Part shown: positions 20,090-27,971 of the stretch, in pieces
How positions within the stretch are numbered: the first letter of the stretch is position 1
Layout of the letters: the number at the start of each line of letters is the position of its first letter
Notes under the pieces: generated by a model
Database searches by the model: none
Told to the model about the DNA's origin: nothing
Seen by the model: the letters and a program-made list of their open reading frames with translations, nothing else
Origin: JAXDBW01 sp034678405
GTDB lineage: Bacteria > Patescibacteriota > Patescibacteriia > UBA10025 > JAHIVO01
Reading direction: 5' to 3'
Length of the DNA stretch: 30,327 bases
NCBI GenBank assembly: GCA_034678405.1
Contig: JAXDBW010000049.1
Coordinates: 1-30,327, forward strand
Program-made: the position numbers and the translations under genes

Positions 20090-20782
20090 ATGCCAGAGCA
20101 TAATCGCCCAAAACACATAGGATTTGTCATGGATGGCAATCGCCGGTGGGCGACGAGCCACGGTTTGGGGTCAGCCGATGGCCACAAGGAGGGGTACGAA
20201 AACTTCCGCCGGATTAGTGAATACTGCCTCGATCAAGATATCAACGTGGCGACGTTTTGGGCTTTTTCGACAGAGAATTGGAAACGACCGAAGCGGGAGA
20301 TCCTCGCCATCTTGAAGCTGCTCAAATACGCCCTTCGTACCGAGCTGAAACGATTTATGGAGCGCGGTGTTCGGTTCAATGCCCTTGGTCGGATAGCAGG
20401 ATTTCCACTCGACGTGCGACGCGAGATCAAGCATGCCATCGAGGAGACAAAGCACAATACCAAAGCCATCCTCAACATCGGTCTGAACTATGGCGGCCGA
20501 GAGGAAATCGTCGACGCGATTAAGAATATTGTGAAGGCGGGTTTATCGCCGAGTAAGATTACCGCCCAGCTCGTCAATCAGTTTATGTATGCGCCAGAGC
20601 TCCCTGAGCCAGACTTGATTATCCGGACCTCGGGCGAGCAGCGGTCATCAGGATTCATGTTGTGGCAGTCACCGTATGCCGAGTGGGTGTACTCGCCGAA
20701 ACTCTGGCCAGAATACACCGAAACAGATCTCGATGCGGCGCTCGAGGAGTATGCGCGACGCAAACGAAACTTTGGCGCCTAA
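20090..20782 (+). CDS. uppS: Undecaprenyl diphosphate synthase (cis-prenyltransferase)
   Basis: Condenses isopentenyl diphosphate onto farnesyl diphosphate to make the C55 lipid carrier for cell-wall and glycan synthesis. 230 residues, standard length. Motifs: HIGFVMDGNRRWA with catalytic Asp15, FSTENWKRP, LNIGLNYGGREEIVDA, and RTSGEQRSSGFMLWQSPYAEW near the C-terminus. It is followed after two bases by a trans-prenyl synthase, so substrate and product steps of isoprenoid carrier synthesis are encoded together. Confidence 0.97.
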   Translation: MPEHNRPKHIGFVMDGNRRWATSHGLGSADGHKEGYENFRRISEYCLDQDINVATFWAFSTENWKRPKREILAILKLLKYALRTELKRFMERGVRFNALGRIAGFPLDVRREIKHAIEETKHNTKAILNIGLNYGGREEIVDAIKNIVKAGLSPSKITAQLVNQFMYAPELPEPDLIIRTSGEQRSSGFMLWQSPYAEWVYSPKLWPEYTETDLDAALEEYARRKRNFGA

Positions 20783-20784
20783 CT

Positions 20785-21843
20785 ATGACTGCTGAGCACC
20801 AGGCGCGTCGGATCGTGACGCAGATTAATGCCACCCTGCGGGATATGTTTCGTCGGTACGAGCGACAGGCGGGGCGGCAGCATCGGATCGCCCGACAGCT
20901 CGTCGGGAGTGTGGCGGAGTTTACGCAGCGCCGGGGCGCGAAGCGCACGCGGGGATTACTGGTCGTAGCGGGCTATCTTTCGCATGCTCGGCGGAAAGTA
21001 GATAAAAATATTCTCACCGTGGCGGCAGCCTATGAAGTGCTCCACGCGTATTTACTCATCCATGATGATATCATCGACGAGGATGATGAGCGACGCGGCA
21101 AACCGACGCTCCATCATCTGTTTACCAAGCTGGCGCCGCGCCGCATGCGGAAACCTGCTCGAGAAAAAATCGGACGTGACATTGCCCTGATCGCCGGAGA
21201 CGTCGCGGCAGATCTCGTCCAACACATGATACTCGATACGACATTTACTGATGCACAAAAGCTGGTGGCGCTGCAGCATATCGAAGATACCCTGCATACT
21301 ACCTATGCAGGCCAAGTCCTTGATATTTTGGCTGTGCCTGAGCGGCCGCCCCGTCAGACTGACCAGGTGCTGCGCTATGAACTCAAAACCGCCCGGTATT
21401 CGATCATGTCGCCATTTGAGCTGGGCGCAACCCTGGCTGGGAGTCGATATAATCGCACCGCATTTAAGCGATTTGCGATTGATGCCGGAGTGGGATTTCA
21501 GCTAGCCGATGATGTCGAAAACGTGTTTGGTCGCGGCCTCGCTGCTCGGGCATCTGATATTCGAAGTGGGAAAGTGACGCTCCTCGTGACCCTAGCGCTA
21601 CAGTCTCCTGACTATCGTCAGCGCATTATCCGGCTTCTCAAAAAGCCAACCCGCATATCGACAGATGTCCGGACGCTCCGGGCCTTGCTGCGCGAGAGCG
21701 GAGGGCTCGATCGGGCGGTCCGCATGGTGCGGTCGCGGTATGCGCGAGCCGAGCGCCAGATACCGAAACTCTCAGTGAGCCCGCGGAGTACCGCGCTGCT
21801 TAAATATCTGGTGCGGCGCTTCACTAGTCAAACTCAGTACTAA
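20785..21843 (+). CDS. Polyprenyl/long-chain trans-prenyl diphosphate synthase
   Basis: 352-residue isoprenoid synthase of the all-alpha fold. KRTRG (usual GGKRLRP region) is near residues 53-57. The first Asp-rich motif is HDDIIDEDD (D94, D95, D98), followed by RRGKPTLHH. The second is GFQLADDVENVFG (D242, D243), where the last Asp of DDxxD is Asn. GDVAADL and the KTARYSIMSPFELGA segment fit family patterns. It would supply an allylic diphosphate, for example farnesyl or longer, for uppS or for quinones; product length cannot be judged. The start at 20785 is two bases after the uppS stop. Unusually rich in Arg. Confidence 0.9.
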   Translation: MTAEHQARRIVTQINATLRDMFRRYERQAGRQHRIARQLVGSVAEFTQRRGAKRTRGLLVVAGYLSHARRKVDKNILTVAAAYEVLHAYLLIHDDIIDEDDERRGKPTLHHLFTKLAPRRMRKPAREKIGRDIALIAGDVAADLVQHMILDTTFTDAQKLVALQHIEDTLHTTYAGQVLDILAVPERPPRQTDQVLRYELKTARYSIMSPFELGATLAGSRYNRTAFKRFAIDAGVGFQLADDVENVFGRGLAARASDIRSGKVTLLVTLALQSPDYRQRIIRLLKKPTRISTDVRTLRALLRESGGLDRAVRMVRSRYARAERQIPKLSVSPRSTALLKYLVRRFTSQTQY

Positions 21844-21873
21844 AAAACCCAGCCTCTCGCGAGAGGCTGGGTT
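21842..21873 (-). terminator. Terminator of rpmB (minus strand)
   Basis: A perfect 28-base palindrome (21846-21873; 14-bp arms from AACCCAGCCTCTCG) is followed on the minus strand by T residues (A-run at 21842-21847). It also ends the prenyl synthase gene on the plus strand, so it probably serves both. Confidence 0.85.
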
Positions 21874-21890
21874 GGATATATTGCAGATAC

Positions 21891-22073
21891 TTATTTCAGT
21901 TTGCCCTTTTTCGTGAGGGTACGGAGGGTCCGCGCTGAGACTTTGACGGTTTTGCCGTCGATCTTTACTTTCTGTAAATTCAAATGCTGTCGCCGTTTGG
22001 AGGCGATGTTTGAGTGACTGCGGCTGTTACCCGTGAGGGGCCCTCGGCCGGTAAGTGCGTCTTTGCGTGCCAT
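21891..22073 (-). CDS. rpmB: 50S ribosomal protein bL28
   Basis: 60 residues, the only gene on the minus strand. MARKDALTGRGPLTGNSRSHSN is the bL28 start, followed by SKRRQHLNLQKVKI and a basic tail SARTLRTLTKKGKLK. The family usually has 60-78 residues. No zinc cysteines are present. The ATG at 22073 points left; a TATACT box lies upstream on the same strand. It is sandwiched between plus-strand genes and shares the upstream region with the site-2 protease gene. Confidence 0.95.
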   Translation of the reverse strand: MARKDALTGRGPLTGNSRSHSNIASKRRQHLNLQKVKIDGKTVKVSARTLRTLTKKGKLK

Positions 22074-22087
22074 AGTGATTGCGCGGT

Positions 22088-22116
22088 TTGAGTGGATACG
22101 TGAAATTAAGTATACT
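22088..22116 (+). promoter_or_regulatory. Promoter of the site-2 protease gene
   Basis: TTGAGT (22088-22093), 17-base spacer, TATACT (22111-22116). It shares the near-palindromic AGTATACT core with the opposing rpmB promoter. Confidence 0.6.
22109..22114 (-). promoter_or_regulatory. -10 box of rpmB
   Basis: TATACT on the minus strand, expected +1 near 22102, 29 bases before the rpmB ATG. No clear -35. It overlaps the plus-strand -10, so the two promoters likely compete. Confidence 0.5.
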
Positions 22117-22152
22117 GAAGTCTAGCGTAAACACTACGCGTCGTCAAGCACT

Positions 22153-22776
22153 ATGCTATTTTCTTTACTCTCACAACCAGAGCTTCTCATCGTATGGATC
22201 GTGGGCATCGTCTATGCCATCACCATCCATGAGTTTGCGCACGCCATGGTGGGGTACTGGCTGGGGGACATGACTGCTCGTGACCAGGGCCGCGTCACAC
22301 TTAATCCACTCTCACACATTGATCCGCTCGGTTTTATCGTTTTACTCCTGGCGGGTTTTGGCTGGGGGCGGCCCGTGCCGTTTAATCCCTATAATCTCCG
22401 GAATCAACGGTGGGGGCCGGTCATTATCGCTCTGGCAGGGCCGATATCAAATATCCTCAGTTTTATTATTTTCGGCTTTGCCCTGAAATTTCTCCTGCTC
22501 AATAATATTATTAGTCCCGACAACCTGCTCACGACCTTCTTCATCGTCCTCTTAAATATCAATCTAGTATTAGCTATTTTCAACTTTATCCCGGTCCCAC
22601 CACTGGATGGCTCGAAACTGATCCGTGCCCTCGCTCCGCCCCGGATGGAGAATGCCGTCCTGACTCTCGAGCGCTATGGCCCCTGGTTGCTGCTCGCATT
22701 TGTCATATTTGGTGGCAGCATCTTTTCGAGTATATTTAGCACGCTATTTACCTGGTCGATCCGGCTATTTGGGTAG
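22153..22776 (+). CDS. Site-2 protease family (M50) zinc protease
   Basis: 207-residue membrane metalloprotease. HEFAH (H26, E27, H30) in the first core helix is the HExxH zinc site. NPLSHIDPLG follows. The third ligand region is VPPLDGSK with Asp152. NQRWGPVIIALAGPISN is typical of the short M50B group without PDZ domain. Such proteins cut membrane-embedded regulators or signal-peptide remnants. Together with the presenilin-like gene at 12.8 kb, the window holds two intramembrane protease candidates. Confidence 0.92.
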   Translation: MLFSLLSQPELLIVWIVGIVYAITIHEFAHAMVGYWLGDMTARDQGRVTLNPLSHIDPLGFIVLLLAGFGWGRPVPFNPYNLRNQRWGPVIIALAGPISNILSFIIFGFALKFLLLNNIISPDNLLTTFFIVLLNINLVLAIFNFIPVPPLDGSKLIRALAPPRMENAVLTLERYGPWLLLAFVIFGGSIFSSIFSTLFTWSIRLFG

Positions 22777-22789
22777 TGAGGGTGATTAT

Positions 22790-22819
22790 TTGACAGATTT
22801 TGGGCCTGGGTGGTATTAT
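22790..22819 (+). promoter_or_regulatory. str operon promoter
   Basis: Perfect TTGACA (22790-22795), 18-base spacer, extended -10 TGG-TATTAT (22811-22819). Start is expected near 22826, giving a 42-base leader before rpsL. Confidence 0.8.
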
Positions 22820-22867
22820 GCGGATACCTCGGTATCGCTTTAGATACTTTTTTAGTACCATAATTTA

Positions 22868-23299
22868 ATGCCAACTATTAACCAACTCGTCCGTAAAGGG
22901 CGGAAGATAACACAGAAGAAGTCCAAGACTCCGGCGTTGGAGCCTGTTTTAAATACCTTAAAACGCCGAAAAACCGACTTGCCAAAGGGTTCTCCATTTA
23001 AACGGGGCGTCTGCGTCAAAGTCACTACCGTAACCCCCAAAAAGCCGAACTCAGCCCTCCGCAAAATCGCCCGTGTCCGTCTGTCAAATGGCATGGAAGT
23101 AACTGCCTATATCCCTGGCGAGGGGCACAATCTCCAAGAACACTCGATCGTGATGATTCGTGGTGGACGTGTCAAAGACCTACCTGGCGTCCGCTATCAT
23201 GTGGTCCGCGGTGTCTATGACACCCAGGGTGTGTCTGACCGGAAGCAGGGGCGCAGTCTCTATGGCGCGAAGAAAGATAAAGGTGGTAAGAAAGAATAG
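22868..23299 (+). CDS. rpsL: 30S ribosomal protein uS12
   Basis: 143 residues. MPTINQLVRKGR, TPKKPNSALRKIARVRLSNG, GEGHNLQEHSIVMIRGGRVKDLPGVRYH and DRKQGRSLYG are the S12 hallmarks; it contacts the decoding site. An insertion (about residues 28-45, VLNTLKRRKTDLPKGSPF) separates the N-terminus from KRGVC, similar in place to the insertion found in many Gram-positives. The C-terminus is Lys/Gly-rich. The Lys in the PKKPNS loop, where streptomycin-resistance changes occur in other bacteria, is the standard sensitive residue. No Shine-Dalgarno. First gene of the str operon. Confidence 0.97.
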   Translation: MPTINQLVRKGRKITQKKSKTPALEPVLNTLKRRKTDLPKGSPFKRGVCVKVTTVTPKKPNSALRKIARVRLSNGMEVTAYIPGEGHNLQEHSIVMIRGGRVKDLPGVRYHVVRGVYDTQGVSDRKQGRSLYGAKKDKGGKKE

Positions 23300-23302
23300 T
23301 AT

Positions 23303-23770
23303 ATGCGTGGAAAACAAGCCCCCAAACGTAAACATGTACCGGATCCTGAGTATCAGGACGAGGTGATTGGTAAATTTATTAACCTCCTCATGGAAGAGGG
23401 GAAGAAACTGACTGCCCAGCGGGTGCTGTATGATGCCTTTGCCATTATCAAGGAAAAGACGAAAAAAGACCCCAAAGAGGTCTTCGATACTGCCATGAAG
23501 AATGTTTCACCGGTCCTGGAGGTCAAATCTCGCCGGGTCGGTGGCGCGAACTATCAGGTGCCGATTGAGGTCAAAGGCGACCGCAAGATTGCCCTAGCTA
23601 TGCGCTGGATCATTGGCGCTTCCCGCAGCCGCAAAGGCAAACCTATGCGCGAAAAACTAGCTCAGGAGCTGATGGATGCAGCCGAAAAGCAGGGTGAAGC
23701 CATGAAAAAGAGAGAAGACGTGCACCGGATGGCCGAGGCCAACCGCGCCTTTGCGCACTTCGCCCGCTAA
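23303..23770 (+). CDS. rpsG: 30S ribosomal protein uS7
   Basis: 155 residues, normal length. MRGKQAPKRKHVPDPEYQDEVIGKFINLLMEEGKKLTAQRVLYDA, NVSPVLEVKSRRVGGANYQVP and KREDVHRMAEANRAFAHFAR are the S7 pattern. S7 nucleates assembly of the 30S head and contacts E-site tRNA. It starts three bases after rpsL. No Shine-Dalgarno is visible, suggesting coupling to rpsL. Confidence 0.97.
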   Translation: MRGKQAPKRKHVPDPEYQDEVIGKFINLLMEEGKKLTAQRVLYDAFAIIKEKTKKDPKEVFDTAMKNVSPVLEVKSRRVGGANYQVPIEVKGDRKIALAMRWIIGASRSRKGKPMREKLAQELMDAAEKQGEAMKKREDVHRMAEANRAFAHFAR

Positions 23771-23793
23771 CTATGTGTACGGCAGCGAACTGA

Positions 23794-23815
23794 TTAGTTA
23801 CCATTCCCTAACTAA
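23794..23815 (+). other. Hairpin between rpsG and fusA
   Basis: Perfect 7-bp TTAGTTA / TAACTAA around CCATTCCC, in the 77-base gap. CTTACTTTTT follows, so it might reduce read-through into fusA, or mark a processing site. Confidence 0.45.
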
Positions 23816-23847
23816 CCTTACTTTTTAATAGTTTAGACACACCCACC

Positions 23848-25926
23848 ATGCCCCGCGAATATTCACTCGAAAAGACCAGAAATATTGGGATTATTGCCCA
23901 TATCGACGCCGGCAAGACGACGGTTACCGAGCGTATTTTGTTTTACACTGGGAAGAAACACAAGATTGGCGAGGTCCACGAGGGTGAAGCGGAAATGGAC
24001 TGGATGGAACAGGAGCGGGAGCGCGGCATCACCATTACGTCTGCCGCTACTACGTGTTTCTGGAAAGACACTCGCATTAATATTATTGATACCCCCGGCC
24101 ATATTGACTTTACGGTAGAGGTGCAGCGCTCATTGCGTGTTCTCGACGGTGGATTCATCGTATTTGACGGTGTAGCTGGCGTCGAACCCCAGTCTGAGAC
24201 GGTATTCCACCAGGCAGAGAAGTTTGGTGTTCCGCTGATGGGTTTTGTAAATAAAATGGATCGTACGGGTGCTGATTTCTATGCTGATGTCGCGGCAATT
24301 AAGGAACGCCTGACGCCCAATGCCGTGCCGATTCAGTTACCGATTGGCGCCGAAGCTGATTTCAAGGGGATTATCGATCTGATGGAGCAAAAAGCCCGCG
24401 TCTATAAGGACGAGGCTGGTAAGGAATGGGAAGATCAGGACGTGCCTGAGGATATGAAAGAGAAAGTGGAGCAGCATCGCCACGAAATGATCGAGAAAAT
24501 TGCCGAGCAGGATGATGCCTTGCTGGAGAAATACCTCGGGGGTGAGGAACCAACAATCGAGGAAATGAAAGCGGTACTACGCAAAGCTACCGTCAACAAG
24601 AAAATCATGCCGATTCTCGTTGGTTCTGCCCTGAAAAATAAGGGCGTCCAGTTCCTCATGGACGCAGTGGTTGACTACTTGCCGTCGCCAGTAGATATCC
24701 CTGATGTGACCGGTGAACTTGAGGATGGCACTGAAGTTACTCGCAAAACCGACGACGCCGAGCCTATGGCCGCTCTGGCTTTTAAGGTGGCGACCGATCC
24801 CTATGTCGGGACACTCGCTTTCTTCCGGGTGTACTCTGGTACGGTCAAAGCCGGATCATATATTCGCAATATGACGACAGGTGATAAAGAGCGCGTCGGT
24901 CGTATCGTCCGGATGCACGCTAATCATCGAGAAGAAGTAGATGAAGTCTACGCGGGTGACATCGCGGCGGCAGTTGGCCTGAAGAAGACCACCACCGGCG
25001 ATACGCTCTGTGACCCCGATAACCCTATTATCCTTGAATCTATTGAATTTCCGGCGCCCGTTATTTCCGTGGCTATCGAGCCAAAAACCAAGGCAGATCA
25101 GGAAAAAATGGGCATTGCCCTCCAGAAACTGGCCGAGGAAGACCCGACGTTTCGGGTGCATACTGACGAAGATACCAATCAAACCATTATCGAAGGTATG
25201 GGTGAGCTGCACCTCGATATCATCGTTGACCGCATGAAGCGCGAGTTTAAGGTGGAGGCAAACGTCGGCCGCCCACAGGTTGCCTACAAAGAAACCATTT
25301 CCAAGGCCGCCGAGGCAGAAGGCAAATACGTCCGTCAGTCAGGTGGTCGGGGTCAGTATGGTCACTGTGTCATCCGGGTCGAGCCCCGGGAGCGTGGTGA
25401 AGGCTATGAATTTTCGAATGAAGTGAAAGGCGGTAATATCCCCGCCGAGTACATCCCGCCAGCTGAAAAGGGTATCAAAGAAGCCCTGGATAAGGGTGTC
25501 CTGGCCCACTATCCCATGATTGACGTGAAGGTAACCCTCCTTGATGGGAGCTATCATGAAGTTGACTCATCTGAGGCAGCCTTTAAAATTGCTGGTTCCA
25601 TGGCGCTCCAGGCAGCCGCGAAAAAAGCAGGTATGCAACTCCTCGAACCGATTATGAAGGTAGAAGTCGTGACGCCTGAGCAGTTTATGGGTGATGTGAT
25701 TGGCGATTTAAACTCCAAACGGGCAACTATCCAGGAAATGCGCGATCGTGGTACTATGAAAGTAATTGATGCGGAGGTGCCGCTCGCGGAAATGTTTGGG
25801 TATGCAACCCAACTTCGTTCTATGTCTCAGGGTCGTGCTTCGTATGCTATGGAATTTGCTAATTTCCAGGTAGTCCCGAAGAATGTCGTTGATAGCATTC
25901 TCGGGGAAAAGGAAACGGGCGCGTAG
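23848..25926 (+). CDS. fusA: Elongation factor G
   Basis: 692 residues, full-length translocase GTPase. G motifs: AHIDAGKTT (G1), RGITI (G2), DTPGH (G3), NKMD (G4) and GSA (G5, about residue 262). Domains II to V follow, with FRVHTDEDTNQTIIEGMGELHLDI in domain III, SGGRGQYGHCVIRVEP in domain IV and QLRSMSQGRASYAMEFANFQVVP at the end of domain V. It catalyses movement of mRNA and tRNAs on the ribosome. It follows rpsG in the usual str order and lacks a Shine-Dalgarno. Confidence 0.98.
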   Translation: MPREYSLEKTRNIGIIAHIDAGKTTVTERILFYTGKKHKIGEVHEGEAEMDWMEQERERGITITSAATTCFWKDTRINIIDTPGHIDFTVEVQRSLRVLDGGFIVFDGVAGVEPQSETVFHQAEKFGVPLMGFVNKMDRTGADFYADVAAIKERLTPNAVPIQLPIGAEADFKGIIDLMEQKARVYKDEAGKEWEDQDVPEDMKEKVEQHRHEMIEKIAEQDDALLEKYLGGEEPTIEEMKAVLRKATVNKKIMPILVGSALKNKGVQFLMDAVVDYLPSPVDIPDVTGELEDGTEVTRKTDDAEPMAALAFKVATDPYVGTLAFFRVYSGTVKAGSYIRNMTTGDKERVGRIVRMHANHREEVDEVYAGDIAAAVGLKKTTTGDTLCDPDNPIILESIEFPAPVISVAIEPKTKADQEKMGIALQKLAEEDPTFRVHTDEDTNQTIIEGMGELHLDIIVDRMKREFKVEANVGRPQVAYKETISKAAEAEGKYVRQSGGRGQYGHCVIRVEPRERGEGYEFSNEVKGGNIPAEYIPPAEKGIKEALDKGVLAHYPMIDVKVTLLDGSYHEVDSSEAAFKIAGSMALQAAAKKAGMQLLEPIMKVEVVTPEQFMGDVIGDLNSKRATIQEMRDRGTMKVIDAEVPLAEMFGYATQLRSMSQGRASYAMEFANFQVVPKNVVDSILGEKETGA

Positions 25927-25961
25927 TTTCGTCATTGACACTGGGACGTATGCCAGGAGGA

Positions 25962-26477
25962 ATGAGTCATAAAAGCCAAGTCTGGAGCGGGGTCGTCCTG
26001 CTGCTCGTCGTGGCTACTCTGATTGTCGTGTACTTCGTCTGGATGGGCTCTAATACAGAAGATACGCACCCGCTACCAGTGATTACCGATGCCTCTAGTC
26101 AGTCTGATTCTCACGTCCTTTACAAGACATATTTCAATGCTGAGCATGGATTTCGTGTGCAGTATCCCGAGAATTGGTTTGTCGAAGAAAGTGGTAGCGA
26201 GGAGGTCTTTTCCGTCCAGTTTAGGGGGGATGACCGGGGAGTGACTATCAGCTCGATGCCGCTCTCACTTGAGGGAATAGTCCGTGATTCGATTAATATT
26301 ACTGAAGAAAGCGAAATTGACGTAAACGGCCTACCCGCCACACATCTGACGGGGACAAACCCAAAAGATGGCGGCAGTTATTCAGTGGTTCTGATACCGC
26401 ATGGAGACATAGTATACAGCATCAGCGGGAGTGGACAGGCAGTTGATGACGTAGTACACTATTTCGAATTGCCGTAG
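25962..26477 (+). CDS. Membrane-anchored exported protein between fusA and tuf
   Basis: About 171 residues from the ATG at 25962; in-frame starts at 25950 (ATG) and 25935 (TTG) are also possible. AGGAGG at 25955-25960 is too close to 25962 to help. One N-terminal helix (VWSGVVLLLVVATLIVVYFVW) anchors an extracellular domain. There, TYFNAEHGFRVQYPENWFVEE and the later VNGLPATHLTGT and SYSVVLIPHGDIVYSISGSG recall PsbP/DUF1795-like beta domains. No lipobox Cys is present. It lies 35 bases after fusA and separates fusA from tuf, an unusual insertion in this conserved block. Function unknown; likely co-transcribed with fusA. Confidence 0.7.
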   Translation: MSHKSQVWSGVVLLLVVATLIVVYFVWMGSNTEDTHPLPVITDASSQSDSHVLYKTYFNAEHGFRVQYPENWFVEESGSEEVFSVQFRGDDRGVTISSMPLSLEGIVRDSINITEESEIDVNGLPATHLTGTNPKDGGSYSVVLIPHGDIVYSISGSGQAVDDVVHYFELP

Positions 26478-26478
26478 C

Positions 26479-26499
26479 TATCCACAGTACCTGGGGATA
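26479..26499 (+). other. Hairpin directly after the stop codon
   Basis: TATCC-A-CAG pairs with CTG-G-GGATA, with a 3-base loop and one A/G mismatch. It contains two near-DnaA-box sequences (CTATCCACA, TGGGGATAA) by virtue of this pairing. Confidence 0.5.
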
Positions 26500-26502
26500 A
26501 GA

Positions 26503-26614
26503 TAGACGTTTAGTTATCATCATATTTTCCAGAAAACTCAATATTTTGCTAATATTAGCAAAAATCAATTGCACCTTACATGAGTAGGAAAATATGGTGA
26601 TAATTAAGCGCCTA
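26503..26614 (+). ncRNA. Nested long stem-loop RNA element upstream of tuf
   Basis: Outer helix: 26507-26530 pairs with 26587-26610 over 24 positions, 21 Watson-Crick and three G-U. Beyond one mismatch, three more pairs extend it to 26503/26614. Inner parts: ACTCA (26536-26540) with TGAGT (26581-26585), and a perfect 20-base palindrome TTTTGCTAATATTAGCAAAA (26544-26563). All three wobbles fit plus-strand RNA only. No poly-T follows. It is located after the fusA-operon stop and before the tuf -35; its class is unrecognised. Confidence 0.55.
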
Positions 26615-26620
26615 GGATTC

Positions 26621-26649
26621 TTGGCAAGACTTGACAGCGCTGCTATAAT
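26621..26649 (+). promoter_or_regulatory. tuf promoter
   Basis: TTGGCA (26621-26626), 17-base spacer, extended -10 TGC-TATAAT (26641-26649). A perfect TTGACA at 26631-26636 lies inside the spacer and may belong to a second, weaker promoter. Start near 26656. Confidence 0.8.
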
Positions 26650-26709
26650 CGATAATGCTATTTATTACATAATCTAAATTATTTTTTAGCAAAACGTAAG
26701 GAATTTTGT

Positions 26710-27894
26710 ATGGCAGAAAAATTTGATCGATCTAAACCACACGTTAATGTCGGTACTATTGGTCACGTAGACCACGGCAAAACCACGTTAACTGCTGCAA
26801 TTCTGACGACTTTGGCCGCCAAAGGTTTGGCGAGCACTAGCAAATCAGTCGATCAGATTGATAATGCGCCCGAAGAAAAAGAGCGTGGTATTACTATTGC
26901 GACGGCTCACGTCGAATATCAGTCAGAGAAACGTCACTATGCGCACATCGACTGTCCCGGCCACGCAGACTACGTGAAGAACATGATTACTGGCGCTGCC
27001 CAGATGGATGGCGCGATTCTTGTCGTATCAGCCGCTGACGGTCCTATGCCGCAGACTCGTGAGCACATTCTCCTCGCTCGCCAGGTCGGCGTGCCATATA
27101 TTGTCGTATTCTTGAACAAAGTTGATATGGTTGATGATCAGGAACTCATTGACCTCGTCGAGGTAGAGGTTCGCGATTTGCTGAAGAAATACGAATTCCC
27201 TGGCGATGATGTCCCCGTCATCAAGGGTTCAGCCCTCAAAGCCCTCGAGGGTGATGAGAAGAATCAGGAAGCTATCATGGAGCTCATCAAAGCGCTCGAT
27301 GAAAAGGTTCCGGATCCAGTTCGCGATGTCGACAAACCATTCCTTATGCCGATTGAAGACATCTTCTCCATCGAGGGTCGCGGTACTGTCGTGACTGGCC
27401 GTGTCACTCGTGGCGTCGCAAAAGTCAATGATGAAGTAGAAATTGTTGGTTTGAAAGATACAACCAAGACGGTTATTACCGGTGTCGAGATGTTTAACAA
27501 AGAACTCGATCAGGCGAGCGCTGGTGATAATGCTGGTATCCTCCTCCGCGGTACGAAGAAAGAAGACGTCGAGCGCGGTCAGGTCCTCGCGAAACCAGGC
27601 TCAGTCACCCCACATACTGAATTCGAGACCGAGGTTGTCATCCTCACCAAAGAAGAGGGTGGTCGCCACACGCCGTTTTTCAAAGGCTACAAACCGCAGT
27701 TCTATGTTGGTACCACTGATGTGACTGGTGAAGTGATCCTCCCGGAAGGCACCGAAATGGTCATGCCCGGTGACACCATCAAACTCAACGTCAAACTGAT
27801 CCAGCCGGTTGCGCTCGAGGAGCAGCAGCGCTTCGCCATCCGCGAGGGTGGTCACACTGTCGGCGCCGGCGTGGTAACCAAGATTACTAAATAA
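26710..27894 (+). CDS. tuf: Elongation factor Tu
   Basis: 394 residues, full length. It delivers aminoacyl-tRNA to the ribosome. G motifs: GHVDHGKTT, RGITI, DCPGHADYVKNMITGAAQMDGAILVV, NKVDM and GSALKAL. Domain II carries GRGTVVTGRV and domain III ends QQRFAIREGGHTVGAGVVTKI. AAGGA (26698-26702) seven bases before the ATG is one of the few good Shine-Dalgarno sites in the window. Own promoter, with a hairpin after the stop and rpsJ beyond. Confidence 0.98.
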   Translation: MAEKFDRSKPHVNVGTIGHVDHGKTTLTAAILTTLAAKGLASTSKSVDQIDNAPEEKERGITIATAHVEYQSEKRHYAHIDCPGHADYVKNMITGAAQMDGAILVVSAADGPMPQTREHILLARQVGVPYIVVFLNKVDMVDDQELIDLVEVEVRDLLKKYEFPGDDVPVIKGSALKALEGDEKNQEAIMELIKALDEKVPDPVRDVDKPFLMPIEDIFSIEGRGTVVTGRVTRGVAKVNDEVEIVGLKDTTKTVITGVEMFNKELDQASAGDNAGILLRGTKKEDVERGQVLAKPGSVTPHTEFETEVVILTKEEGGRHTPFFKGYKPQFYVGTTDVTGEVILPEGTEMVMPGDTIKLNVKLIQPVALEEQQRFAIREGGHTVGAGVVTKITK

Positions 27895-27900
27895 ATCCTA

Positions 27901-27930
27901 CAAACATTCCAGTTCCCGCTGGAATGTTTG
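27901..27930 (+). terminator. Hairpin after tuf
   Basis: Perfect 12-bp stem CAAACATTCCAG / CTGGAATGTTTG with loop TTCCCG. No T-run follows, so it is likely a partial terminator or mRNA-processing/stability hairpin between tuf and rpsJ. Confidence 0.6.
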
Positions 27931-27971
27931 CGTACATTCTCGCTCTTTCACGGGATCATTCATAACCATCC

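Noticed and set aside
22823..22853. GATAC/GTATC/GATAC arms and T-run in the rpsL leader as an attenuator
   Set aside because: Stems of only five AT-rich pairs, and the first arm starts before the expected transcription start (about 22826), so it would not be in the RNA.
26478..26500. Pair of near-DnaA boxes (CTATCCACA, TGGGGATAA) in an AT-rich gap, possible origin
   Set aside because: Each has one mismatch, they are explained by a hairpin, and no dnaA, dnaN or box cluster is present.
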